The notes under the pieces are model-generated. The model saw nothing but the letters and a program-made list of their open reading frames with translations, was not told where the DNA came from and made no database searches. This document shows positions 1 to 7,106 of a stretch of 35,742 nucleotides of DNA, in pieces. The stretch comes from Halothiobacillus sp. (GTDB lineage: Bacteria; Pseudomonadota; Gammaproteobacteria; Halothiobacillales; Halothiobacillaceae): positions 12,374 through 48,115 of the forward strand of contig JAGDVP010000021.1 of assembly GCA_023255735.1 (NCBI GenBank). The letters are read 5' to 3'. The translations under genes and the position numbers were made by a program. Every line of letters begins with the position of its first letter. Position 1 is the stretch's first letter.

Positions 1-1335
1 GAGCAGGTAGCCGCGCCCACCGCCACTCAAATTGAGGCTTATTACACGGCACACAAGGCCGAGTTTATTCGCCCGGAGCGCGTTAAGCTGAGTTTCATTG
101 AGTTATCCCCCAAAACCTTGGCGCCTTCAATCCAAATTACCGATGCCCAAGTGCAAGCCGCGTACGCTGACTATGAGCAAAAACAACAGACCGACATCAA
201 CCGCACCGTTCGGCATATTTTAATTGCGCTGCCCAAAGATGCGGATGCGGCAGCCGTTGAAGCGGCCAAAAATAAATTGAACGCAGCGCGCGCAGATATT
301 TTAAGTGGAAAAATCAGCTTTGCCGATGAGGCGCGTGCCCTATCGGATGATCCCGGCTCTAAAGATAAAGGCGGCGATTTGGGGGTTGTTACGCCTGGCG
401 AAATGGTTAAGCCTTTTGAGGAAGCGATGGATAAACTCAAAGTGGGCGAGATAAGTGAGCCTGTGCGCAGCACTTATGGCTGGCATTTAATTGAAGTAAC
501 CAAAGAGTCGCACCCGCCGATCCAATCACTGGCCGATATGCGCGATCAATTAACCGCAACGTTGCGTGAGCAACAGATCGACAAAATTTATTACAACGAG
601 GGTGAAAAATTATCCAACGATGTCTACGAACATCCCGATAGCTTGATTCCCGCCGCCGAAGCTTTGGGGCTTAGTGTGCAAACATCTGATTGGGTGTCTC
701 GGGATAGTGGCACCGGCATTGGCGCTAACGAGAAAGTGCGCAAAGCCGCCTTTTCCAAAGAAGTGCTAGAACAAAAGCTCAACAGCAACCTAATTGAATT
801 AGGCGCTAATGATTCGGTGGTGATTCGGGTGCATGAACACGAGCAAGCCACCCCCTTGAGCTTAAATGAGGTAACGGCGCAAATTACGACCACGCTCACC
901 AATCAAGCAATTGCCGAAGTTCTCGCGGCTGAGGCCAGCAAAATTCGGGCGGCGCTTGATGCGGGCACTGAGCCCCAAAATGCCGCCACCGCTGCAGGCG
1001 CGGTTTGGCAGGCGCCGTTGCTGGCTAAACGCAGCGCCCCTGAGCCCACCCTGCCAGCTGATGTGTTAGCGGCGGCCTTTGCTGTGCCACCAGCGGCGGC
1101 TGGTACGTTAGCCACGACCGCCTTAACGTTAGCGGATGGTAACGAGGCGGTTGTGGTTGTGACTGCAATCACCGATGGGGATCCTGCCAAGATCAGTGCA
1201 GAGGACAAACAGCAGTTAGCCGCACAAATTGCCAAAGCCGATGCGCAGCAAGCCTTAGGCGCTTTGCTGCAAACCTTGCGTTCAGAGGCCAAAATTACCA
1301 TTAATCACGAAGCAGAAAAATCGGCTACACCGTAA
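1..1335 (+). CDS. ppiD: Peptidyl-prolyl isomerase PpiD, C-terminal part (5' end outside window)
   Basis: The reading frame is open from base 1 to the TAA at 1333-1335, giving 444 visible residues, so the gene starts upstream of the window. Visible residues about 70-170 form a PpiC/parvulin rotamase domain: it opens with VRHILIAL, has the SDDPGSKDKGGDLG loop and closes with YGWHLIEV. The rest is an alanine-rich helical region typical of the PpiD C-terminus. PpiD is an inner-membrane-anchored periplasmic chaperone that acts on outer-membrane and secreted proteins near the Sec translocon; its N-terminal membrane anchor would lie in the missing part. Full-length PpiD is usually about 620 residues, so roughly 180 are missing. 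It faces fabI convergently, an arrangement I recall from other gammaproteobacteria. SurA-like proteins are the main alternative, but the long C-terminal tail after a single visible rotamase domain favours PpiD. Confidence 0.9.
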   Translation, partial: EQVAAPTATQIEAYYTAHKAEFIRPERVKLSFIELSPKTLAPSIQITDAQVQAAYADYEQKQQTDINRTVRHILIALPKDADAAAVEAAKNKLNAARADILSGKISFADEARALSDDPGSKDKGGDLGVVTPGEMVKPFEEAMDKLKVGEISEPVRSTYGWHLIEVTKESHPPIQSLADMRDQLTATLREQQIDKIYYNEGEKLSNDVYEHPDSLIPAAEALGLSVQTSDWVSRDSGTGIGANEKVRKAAFSKEVLEQKLNSNLIELGANDSVVIRVHEHEQATPLSLNEVTAQITTTLTNQAIAEVLAAEASKIRAALDAGTEPQNAATAAGAVWQAPLLAKRSAPEPTLPADVLAAAFAVPPAAAGTLATTALTLADGNEAVVVVTAITDGDPAKISAEDKQQLAAQIAKADAQQALGALLQTLRSEAKITINHEAEKSATP

Positions 1336-1385
1336 GCTTCGGATGCGTTGCCAGCCTGTCCTGTTGAGCGGTTCAGATTACGATA

Positions 1386-1484
1386 TTGTTTTGGCAAATT
1401 GTTATCGGGCTGATTGCCCCCTTTACATTAGGGGCGGGGTTGGCGATGGAATTTGCGGGCATTCTCCGATGGGTGCAGCGATAG
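1386..1484 (+). CDS. Possible micro-ORF: hydrophobic 32-residue peptide
   Basis: This lies in the 270-bp gap between ppiD and fabI. A frame closed by TGA at 1365-1367 and TAG at 1482-1484 encodes a peptide that begins LFWQIVIGLIAPFTLGAGLA and ends ILRWVQR. It looks like one membrane helix with a positively charged C-terminus. The only plausible start is the TTG at 1386, and no Shine-Dalgarno sequence is at a suitable distance. I do not recognise a family. It could equally be a decayed remnant of a membrane-protein gene or a chance open frame. The longer frame at 1343-1579 on the same strand looks less protein-like. Confidence 0.25.
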   Translation: MFWQIVIGLIAPFTLGAGLAMEFAGILRWVQR

Positions 1485-1530
1485 ACTGGGGGCGGCGAGC
1501 GCGGCGGGTTTGGGTCTGCGCCCAAGGCAT

Positions 1531-1554
1531 AAAAAACCCCGCGAAGTGGCGGGG
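1531..1554 (-). terminator. Intrinsic terminator downstream of fabI
   Basis: On the minus strand, 53 bases past the fabI stop, a perfect 6-bp GC stem (CCCCGC/GCGGGG) with a 6-base loop is followed directly by six T residues. On the plus strand it appears as AAAAAACCCCGC...GCGGGG. This is a textbook Rho-independent terminator for the fabI transcript. Confidence 0.85.
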
Positions 1555-1606
1555 TGGCGTGGTGCAGCCTGCGGTTTGACTGGTTCCGCAGGCATGAGCG
1601 GCGGCA

Positions 1607-2395
1607 TTATTTCGGGCATTCCCCCATGCCGGTGATGAAATAGCCGCTATCGACATAAATATTCTCGCCGGTAATTCCCGAGGCTAAATCGGAGCATAAA
1701 AAGGCGGCGGTGTTGCCGACTTGCTCAATGCTCACGTTGCGCTTTAGGGGTGAGTTGAGCGCGACATAATCCAAAAAGCCTTTAAATTCACCGATGCCCG
1801 AGGCCGCCAAGGTTTTAATGGGTCCCGCTGAAATGGAATTGACGCGAATACCGCGCCCGCCCAATGCGCCGGCCAAATAGCGGACATTGGCCTCAAGCGC
1901 GGCTTTAGCAACGCCCATCACGTTGTAATTGGGCATTAACCGCTCGGCGCCTAGGTAGGAGAGCGTCACGATGGCGCCTTCATCGCGCATCATGCCGCGT
2001 CCGGCTTTGGCGAGCGCGGCGAGCGAGTAGGCGGATACATCCAGCGCTACGCGGAACGCCTCGCGCGACATACCCTCTAAAAAATCGCCTGCCAGCGCCT
2101 CGCGCGGGGCAAACGCGATGGAGTGCACGAGGATATCGAAGCCTTCGGGCCAATGTTCGGCAAGCGCGGGGAACAAGGCATCGATTTGCTCATCTGAGGT
2201 GACATCGAGGGGCAAATAAATATTCGATCCTAAGTCGGCGGTGGCTTTTTCAACTTTTTCTTTGAAGCGATCGTTCAGGTAGGTGAAGGCCAGTTCCGCG
2301 CCTTCGCGGTGCATGGCCTCGGCAATGCCCGATGCAATGGAACGATTATTGGCGATGCCGACGATTAAGGCGCGTTTGCCGCTTAAAAAACCCAT
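1607..2395 (-). CDS. fabI: Enoyl-[acyl-carrier-protein] reductase FabI (NADH)
   Basis: The 262-residue protein matches the usual FabI length. It catalyses the last reduction of each fatty-acid elongation round in the cytoplasm. It begins [20 protein letters not shown], the FabI-type Rossmann start. It carries the Y147...Y157-x6-K164 catalytic set in [18 protein letters not shown], and then the [14 protein letters not shown] segment characteristic of FabI. The residue equivalent to E. coli Gly93 is Ala94 (HSIAFAP), a natural variant also seen in other FabI proteins. The ATG start has a GAGG-type ribosome site about 8 bases upstream. It is transcribed alone towards ppiD, with a terminator at 1531-1554. 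Confidence 0.97.
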   Translation of the reverse strand: MGFLSGKRALIVGIANNRSIASGIAEAMHREGAELAFTYLNDRFKEKVEKATADLGSNIYLPLDVTSDEQIDALFPALAEHWPEGFDILVHSIAFAPREALAGDFLEGMSREAFRVALDVSAYSLAALAKAGRGMMRDEGAIVTLSYLGAERLMPNYNVMGVAKAALEANVRYLAGALGGRGIRVNSISAGPIKTLAASGIGEFKGFLDYVALNSPLKRNVSIEQVGNTAAFLCSDLASGITGENIYVDSGYFITGMGECPK

Positions 2396-2503
2396 ATGAT
2401 ATTCCTCACCCTGTTAGAAAATGGCCAACTCACTATGATGACTCTGCGCGTAGTTTAATTTGAAATGCCAATCTTGTTACAAAAAACCCAATCCATTGAT
2501 CCG

Positions 2504-4333
2504 ATGCGCCGACAATTTTTGCAGCAGGTGTTGGCTGCGGGTGGGCTTTTGGCCAGCGCGGTGCTCATGCCGCGGGTTGCCAGCGGACAGGGTTTTGCTC
2601 AAGCCTTGGGTTATTCCCCTAAGTACCCTGATGATTTTAAAGCCTTTGGTTATGTGAACCCGAACGCGCCCAAGGGTGGGCAATTAGCGCTTTCGGTATT
2701 TGGCAGCTTTGATTCGCTCAATCCCTTTGTGTTAAAGGGCATGGCGGCGGCGGGCTTAAATGATTTGTGCTTTGAAAGCTTAACCGTGCGCGCGTGGGAT
2801 GAACCGTTTTCAAGCTACGGTTTGCTGGCTGATCGTGCCGATTTGGCCGCCGATGGCCAATCAATCACCTTTCGCATCAATGCCGAGGCGCGGTTTTATG
2901 ATGGCAGCCCGGTCACCGCGGCCGATGTTTTATTTAGTTTTAATACCCTGATGAGCGCACAGGCCCATCCGCGCTATCGCATTTACTGGGCCGATATTGC
3001 GGGTGCGCAATTGCAAGATGCCGCGCATATTCGTTTTAATTTTAAGCGGGTGAACCCGGAGTTGCATTTAATTATTGGTGAGCTGCCGGTGTTTTCGCAA
3101 AAAGCCGTGGCGGGGCGCGATGTTGCAACGCTATCGCGCGAAGCATTTGTAACCAGCGGGCCGTATCGTGTGGCGCGAGCCGATTACGGCAATACCATTC
3201 ACTATCAGCGTCATACCGATTACTGGGCGCAGGATTTAGACGTGCGGCGGGGGCAGTTCAACTTTGATCGCATTATTTTCAAATACTACAAAGATGAAAC
3301 GGTGTCGCTCGAAGCCTTCAAAGCCGGTGAGTTTGATGTGTTTTATGAGACCAACTCCAAACGCTGGGCGCGCGATTACTCGGGCGCGGCCTTTACTGAA
3401 GGGCGGATAATTCGGCGCGAGATTCCGCATCACAACAATGCCGGCATGCAAGGTTTTGGCATGAACACGCGCCGCCCCTTGTTTGCCGATAGGCGGGTGC
3501 GCCGCGCGCTCGATTTGGCGCTGGATTTTGGCTGGTCGAACACGCACCTGTTTTATGGTCAATACACGCGCTGCACAAGCTATTTTAGCAACAGTGAATT
3601 GGCCTCAAGCGGCGTACCGGCTGGCGCGGAGTTGGCCTTGCTCGAACCCTTTCGTGCCCTGTTACCCAACGCGTTATTCAGCCAGCCCTATTCAGTGCCC
3701 ATTGCCAATAACCCCGCCGAGCAGCGTAGCAATTTACTCGCCGCCCGTGATTTACTTAAGGAGGCAGGCTGGACAGTGCGCGATGGCGTGCTCAAAAATG
3801 CCCAAAATGAGCCGTTCGCCTTTGAAATTATGCTGTCGCAGCGCGGGTTTGAACGGATTGTCGCGCCCTATGTCTATAACCTTAAACGCTTAGGCATGAA
3901 TGTGAGCTACCGCACGATAGATGTGTCACTTTTTCAGCGCCGCATGGACCATTTTGATTTTGATATGACGATCGTGGCCTATGGCGCCTCGCAATCGCCC
4001 GGCAACGAGCTGCGCGATCGGTTCAGCAGCGCGGCGGCCAAAACCGAAGGATCGAGCAATTACATGGGTGTAGATAGCAAGGTGGTCGATGCCCTGATTG
4101 ATCGGGTGATTTACGCAAGCAATCGCGCCGAGCTAATCACCGCCTGCCACGCACTCGATCGCGTGTTGCTCTGGGGCGAATATTTAGTGCCAAACTGGTA
4201 CATTGGAGCGCATCGCATGGCATGGTGGAACCGTTTTGGCTTCCACGAGCCACTGCCCTTATATTTCGATGCCTTAACTTGGGTAATGCAAACATGGTGG
4301 CAAACACATGAACATCCGCAAAAATTGGCTTAA
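2504..4333 (+). CDS. YejA-like periplasmic peptide-binding protein (SBP_bac_5)
   Basis: The protein is the substrate-binding component of a peptide ABC importer related to E. coli YejABEF. It contains the family-5 solute-binding pattern: GGQLALSVFGSFDSLNPF near the N-terminus, DGSPVTAADVLFSFNTL, and ELLPVF-like and TSGPYRV segments. I chose the ATG at 2504 because it places MRRQFLQQVLAAGGLLASAV at the N-terminus, a signal peptide with a twin-arginine-like start and a cleavage region near ASGQG. An in-frame ATG at 2465 would add 13 residues; neither has a clear ribosome site. From 2504 the product is 609 residues, close to E. coli YejA. It heads an apparent operon with a lipoprotein, yejB and yejE. 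Substrates could be oligopeptides or peptide-like compounds; the exact one cannot be read from sequence. Confidence 0.88.
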   Translation: MRRQFLQQVLAAGGLLASAVLMPRVASGQGFAQALGYSPKYPDDFKAFGYVNPNAPKGGQLALSVFGSFDSLNPFVLKGMAAAGLNDLCFESLTVRAWDEPFSSYGLLADRADLAADGQSITFRINAEARFYDGSPVTAADVLFSFNTLMSAQAHPRYRIYWADIAGAQLQDAAHIRFNFKRVNPELHLIIGELPVFSQKAVAGRDVATLSREAFVTSGPYRVARADYGNTIHYQRHTDYWAQDLDVRRGQFNFDRIIFKYYKDETVSLEAFKAGEFDVFYETNSKRWARDYSGAAFTEGRIIRREIPHHNNAGMQGFGMNTRRPLFADRRVRRALDLALDFGWSNTHLFYGQYTRCTSYFSNSELASSGVPAGAELALLEPFRALLPNALFSQPYSVPIANNPAEQRSNLLAARDLLKEAGWTVRDGVLKNAQNEPFAFEIMLSQRGFERIVAPYVYNLKRLGMNVSYRTIDVSLFQRRMDHFDFDMTIVAYGASQSPGNELRDRFSSAAAKTEGSSNYMGVDSKVVDALIDRVIYASNRAELITACHALDRVLLWGEYLVPNWYIGAHRMAWWNRFGFHEPLPLYFDALTWVMQTWWQTHEHPQKLA

Positions 4334-4973
4334 ATGGCTTCTACCGAGTGCAGCTTGGGTTGCTTTGGCCGGCTGCGCTACCCCGCAATACGCCACACAA
4401 ACCACGTTTCGCGCGCCGTTAAGCGTGCAAGGGCAGAGTTGTGTTGTTCATCAATGTCAGAAAAATTTAAGTCAATGCCAAACCACCTGCGCGGCCACCC
4501 GAGAATCATGTATTGCGCATATTGAACCCGCCGTGCAGCAAGCCTATAACGAAGCGCAAATCCGCTACGACGGCGCATTGCGGCAATATCAAACCGACCG
4601 GCAATTTTATGATCTCGATCGCGCCCTGCGATTTAGCATGATGCAACCGGTTTTCGTCCCCGGACGCGGTTGGGTTTATGCGCCGGGCTATTGGGGCTAT
4701 GGCGGCGGTTTTGGCTACCCCTATGATTCCCCGCCCGAGCCACCCGCACCGCCGAGCTTGAATGCGATTCGCCAGCACTTAATCAGTGAACGCTGCGATA
4801 ACGCGCCGTGCCCCTGCCAGCAAAATTACGAGCAATGCTATGTGGGGTGCGGCGGTGGCATTCAAAAATCGGTCGTGTGTATCGCCAATTGTAAAGATTC
4901 CGACCCCAAGCCCGCACCCCAAGCACCTGAACTTGGCGCCCAGCAAACCTTAACGCCGTTGCAGGCTAATTAA
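4308..4973 (+). CDS. Cysteine-rich lipoprotein of unknown function inside the yej-type operon
   Basis: The 221-residue protein starts with a lipoprotein signal peptide ending in the lipobox LAGC, with lipidation expected at C23. The mature part has 12 further cysteines in two clusters, C45/C50/C57/C61/C68 and C163/C168/C170/C177/C181/C191/C195. Both clusters contain a Cys-x6-Cys-x3-Cys core with similar residues (CQKNLSQCQTTC at 50-61, CQQNYEQCYVGC at 170-181), suggesting an internal duplication. Between them lies a Tyr/Gly/Pro-rich segment (GWVYAPGYWGYGGGFGYPYD). The start overlaps the end of the binding-protein gene by 26 bases, and the permease gene follows 14 bases after the stop, so it is co-transcribed. 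I do not recognise a family. An envelope protein stabilised by disulphides is likely; metal binding is possible. Confidence 0.75.
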   Translation: MNIRKNWLKWLLPSAAWVALAGCATPQYATQTTFRAPLSVQGQSCVVHQCQKNLSQCQTTCAATRESCIAHIEPAVQQAYNEAQIRYDGALRQYQTDRQFYDLDRALRFSMMQPVFVPGRGWVYAPGYWGYGGGFGYPYDSPPEPPAPPSLNAIRQHLISERCDNAPCPCQQNYEQCYVGCGGGIQKSVVCIANCKDSDPKPAPQAPELGAQQTLTPLQAN

Positions 4974-4987
4974 CCCATTGGCGTTGA

Positions 4988-6049
4988 ATGCTGTCTTATC
5001 TCATTAAACGCCTCGCCTTAATGATCCCGACTTTGTTCGGGATTTTGGCGATTTCGTTTTTGGTGATTCAGTTTGTGCCGGGTGGGCCCGTGGAGCAACT
5101 GGTGGCACAGTTGAAATCGGGTGGGGCGGCGGCGGGCGCGGAGTCGGGCGGCACGCTCTCGGGCGGGCTGTATCGCGCGGATCGCGGGCTGGATGCGAAG
5201 CAATTGGCACAAATTAAAGCCTATTACGGGTTTGATAAACCTGCGTGGCAGCGGTTTGGCGAGATGGTGGGTAATTACCTCACGTTTAATTTAGGCCAAT
5301 CGTATTTTTATCAGCGCTCGGTGACCGATTTGATTTTAGAGAAATTGCCGGTGTCGATCAGCATTGGCTTGTGGACGTTTTTCTTAACGTATTTGGTATC
5401 GATTCCGCTCGGCATTGCCAAGGCGGTGCGCGATGGCTCGCGCTTTGATACGGTTACCAGCACCCTGATTTTGGTGGGTTATGCCATTCCAAGCTTTGTG
5501 CTCGGCATCGTGCTGATTGTATTGTTCGGCGGCGGCAGTTTTTGGCAGTGGTTCCCCTTGCGGGGGCTCACCTCCGATCACTTCGAGACGCTTTCTTTGT
5601 TTGGCAAAATCGTTGATTACCTTTGGCATTTGGTGTTGCCCGTCACGGCCATGGTGGTTGGGAATTTTGCCGTGATGACGATGCTCACCAAGAACAGTTT
5701 TTTAGAAGAAATTCGCAAGCAATATGTGCTGACCGCGCGCGCCAAAGGGTTATCCGAGCGGCGAATTTTATATAGCCATGTGTTTCGCAACGCTTTGATT
5801 CCGATAGTAACGGGCTTTCCGGCGGCCTTTTTAGGGGCATTTTTTACGGGCAGCCTGTTGATTGAAACCATTTTCTCACTCGATGGCATGGGGCTTTTAT
5901 CGTACAACGCGGTGATTGAGCGTGATTATCCGGTGGTGCTGGGCACGCTGTATGTCTTCACGCTGATTGGTTTGGTCGGCAAGTTGTTATCTGATTTAGC
6001 TTATGTATGGGTTGATCCGCGCATTAATTTCTCGGCGGTCAATTCGTAA
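4988..6049 (+). CDS. yejB: Peptide ABC transporter permease, YejB-like
   Basis: This 353-residue inner-membrane permease is close to the 364 residues of E. coli YejB. The N-terminus MLSYLIKRLALMIPTLFGIL followed by QFVPGGPVEQL is typical of DppB/OppB/YejB proteins. The cytoplasmic EAA loop that contacts the ATPase is seen in TARAKGLSERRILYSHVFRN, followed by ALIPIV. The long inserted region after the first helix (GGAAAGAESGGTLSGG) resembles the YejB subgroup. It follows the lipoprotein gene by 14 bases and its stop overlaps the next start (TAATG), so YejB and YejE should be translationally coupled. Confidence 0.92.
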   Translation: MLSYLIKRLALMIPTLFGILAISFLVIQFVPGGPVEQLVAQLKSGGAAAGAESGGTLSGGLYRADRGLDAKQLAQIKAYYGFDKPAWQRFGEMVGNYLTFNLGQSYFYQRSVTDLILEKLPVSISIGLWTFFLTYLVSIPLGIAKAVRDGSRFDTVTSTLILVGYAIPSFVLGIVLIVLFGGGSFWQWFPLRGLTSDHFETLSLFGKIVDYLWHLVLPVTAMVVGNFAVMTMLTKNSFLEEIRKQYVLTARAKGLSERRILYSHVFRNALIPIVTGFPAAFLGAFFTGSLLIETIFSLDGMGLLSYNAVIERDYPVVLGTLYVFTLIGLVGKLLSDLAYVWVDPRINFSAVNS

Positions 6050-7080
6050 TGTCGCCACCCCTTAAAGCACAAAGCCCGTGGCGGCGCGTCTGGGCGCGGT
6101 TTGTTGGTCATCGGCGTGGGTTTTTGAGCTTATGGCTATTTAGCCTGCTGTTTGTGCTGTCGCTGGGGGCAGAATTGCTCGCCAATAATCGCCCATTGCT
6201 CGTGCATTATGCGCAGCATTGGTATTTTCCCTTGTGGAACAATTACCCTGAAACCACCTTCGGCGGCGATTTTGCCACCAATGCCGATTACACCGATCCT
6301 TATGTCATAGCCAAAATTCGTGAACAGGGTTGGCTGCTCTCCGCCCCGATTCCGTTCTCGTTCGACACGATTGATTATTATAACGCTGCGCCCAATCCGG
6401 CTCCTCCGAGCAAGCGCCATTGGCTCGGCACGGATGATCGCGGGCGCGATGTGGCCGCGCGGTTGATTTATGGCTTTCGGCTGTCGGTGTTGTTCGGCTT
6501 TGCGCTTACTGCGATTGGCGTGGGTGTTGGCATGCTGGCGGGCGCGATTCAGGGTTATTTTGGCGGCAAAGTCGATTTATTCTTTCAGCGATTTATTGAA
6601 GTGTGGGGCTCATTGCCTGAGCTTTACTTGCTGATTATTTTTGCCTCGATTTTCGAGCCATCGGTGGGTTTGCTGCTGATTTTGCTGTCGTTATTTGGCT
6701 GGATTGGTTTATCGGATTATGTGCGTGCCGAGTTTTTGAAAGGCCGCAATTTAGAATATGTGCGCGCCGCCCGTGCCTTGGGCGTGTCTAACCTGCACAT
6801 TATGTGGCGGCATTTGCTCCCCAATGCGATGACGCCGGTCATTACATTTTTGCCCTTTCGGGTGTCGGGCGCCATTTTGGCGCTCACCAGCCTTGATTTC
6901 TTAGGCTTGGGCGTGCCGCCCTCCACGCCCTCATTGGGCGAGTTGCTGGCGCAGGGCAAAAATAATATTGATGCGTGGTGGTTATCGCTTTCCACTTTTG
7001 CGGTATTGGTGGGCACCTTAATGTTGCTTATTTTTATCGGTGAAGCCTTGCGTGCCGCGTTTGATACGCGCAAGCTTTAA
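6049..7080 (+). CDS. yejE: Peptide ABC transporter permease, YejE-like
   Basis: This 343-residue second permease subunit is almost the same length as E. coli YejE. The long periplasmic segment after the first membrane helix (around residues 50-125) ends in HWLGTDDRGRDVAARLIYG, diagnostic of DppC/OppC/YejE proteins. The EAA loop reads YVRAARALGVSNLHIMWRHL. The ATG overlaps the yejB stop by one base. In E. coli the next gene is the double ATPase yejF; here the next gene, 26 bases on, encodes a DUF2339 membrane protein. The ATPase must therefore come from elsewhere in the genome. Confidence 0.92.
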   Translation: MSPPLKAQSPWRRVWARFVGHRRGFLSLWLFSLLFVLSLGAELLANNRPLLVHYAQHWYFPLWNNYPETTFGGDFATNADYTDPYVIAKIREQGWLLSAPIPFSFDTIDYYNAAPNPAPPSKRHWLGTDDRGRDVAARLIYGFRLSVLFGFALTAIGVGVGMLAGAIQGYFGGKVDLFFQRFIEVWGSLPELYLLIIFASIFEPSVGLLLILLSLFGWIGLSDYVRAEFLKGRNLEYVRAARALGVSNLHIMWRHLLPNAMTPVITFLPFRVSGAILALTSLDFLGLGVPPSTPSLGELLAQGKNNIDAWWLSLSTFAVLVGTLMLLIFIGEALRAAFDTRKL

Positions 7081-7106
7081 AAACTCAATCAAAAAGGAAC
7101 TGTGGC

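Noticed and set aside
1343-1579. 78-residue plus-strand ORF between ppiD and fabI
   Set aside because: No ribosome site, odd Cys/Gly/Trp-rich composition, and it runs through the fabI terminator.
2080-2130. Triclosan-resistance substitution in FabI (Ala94 in place of E. coli Gly93)
   Set aside because: Alanine is a normal residue at this position in other FabI proteins; resistance is linked to larger substitutions.
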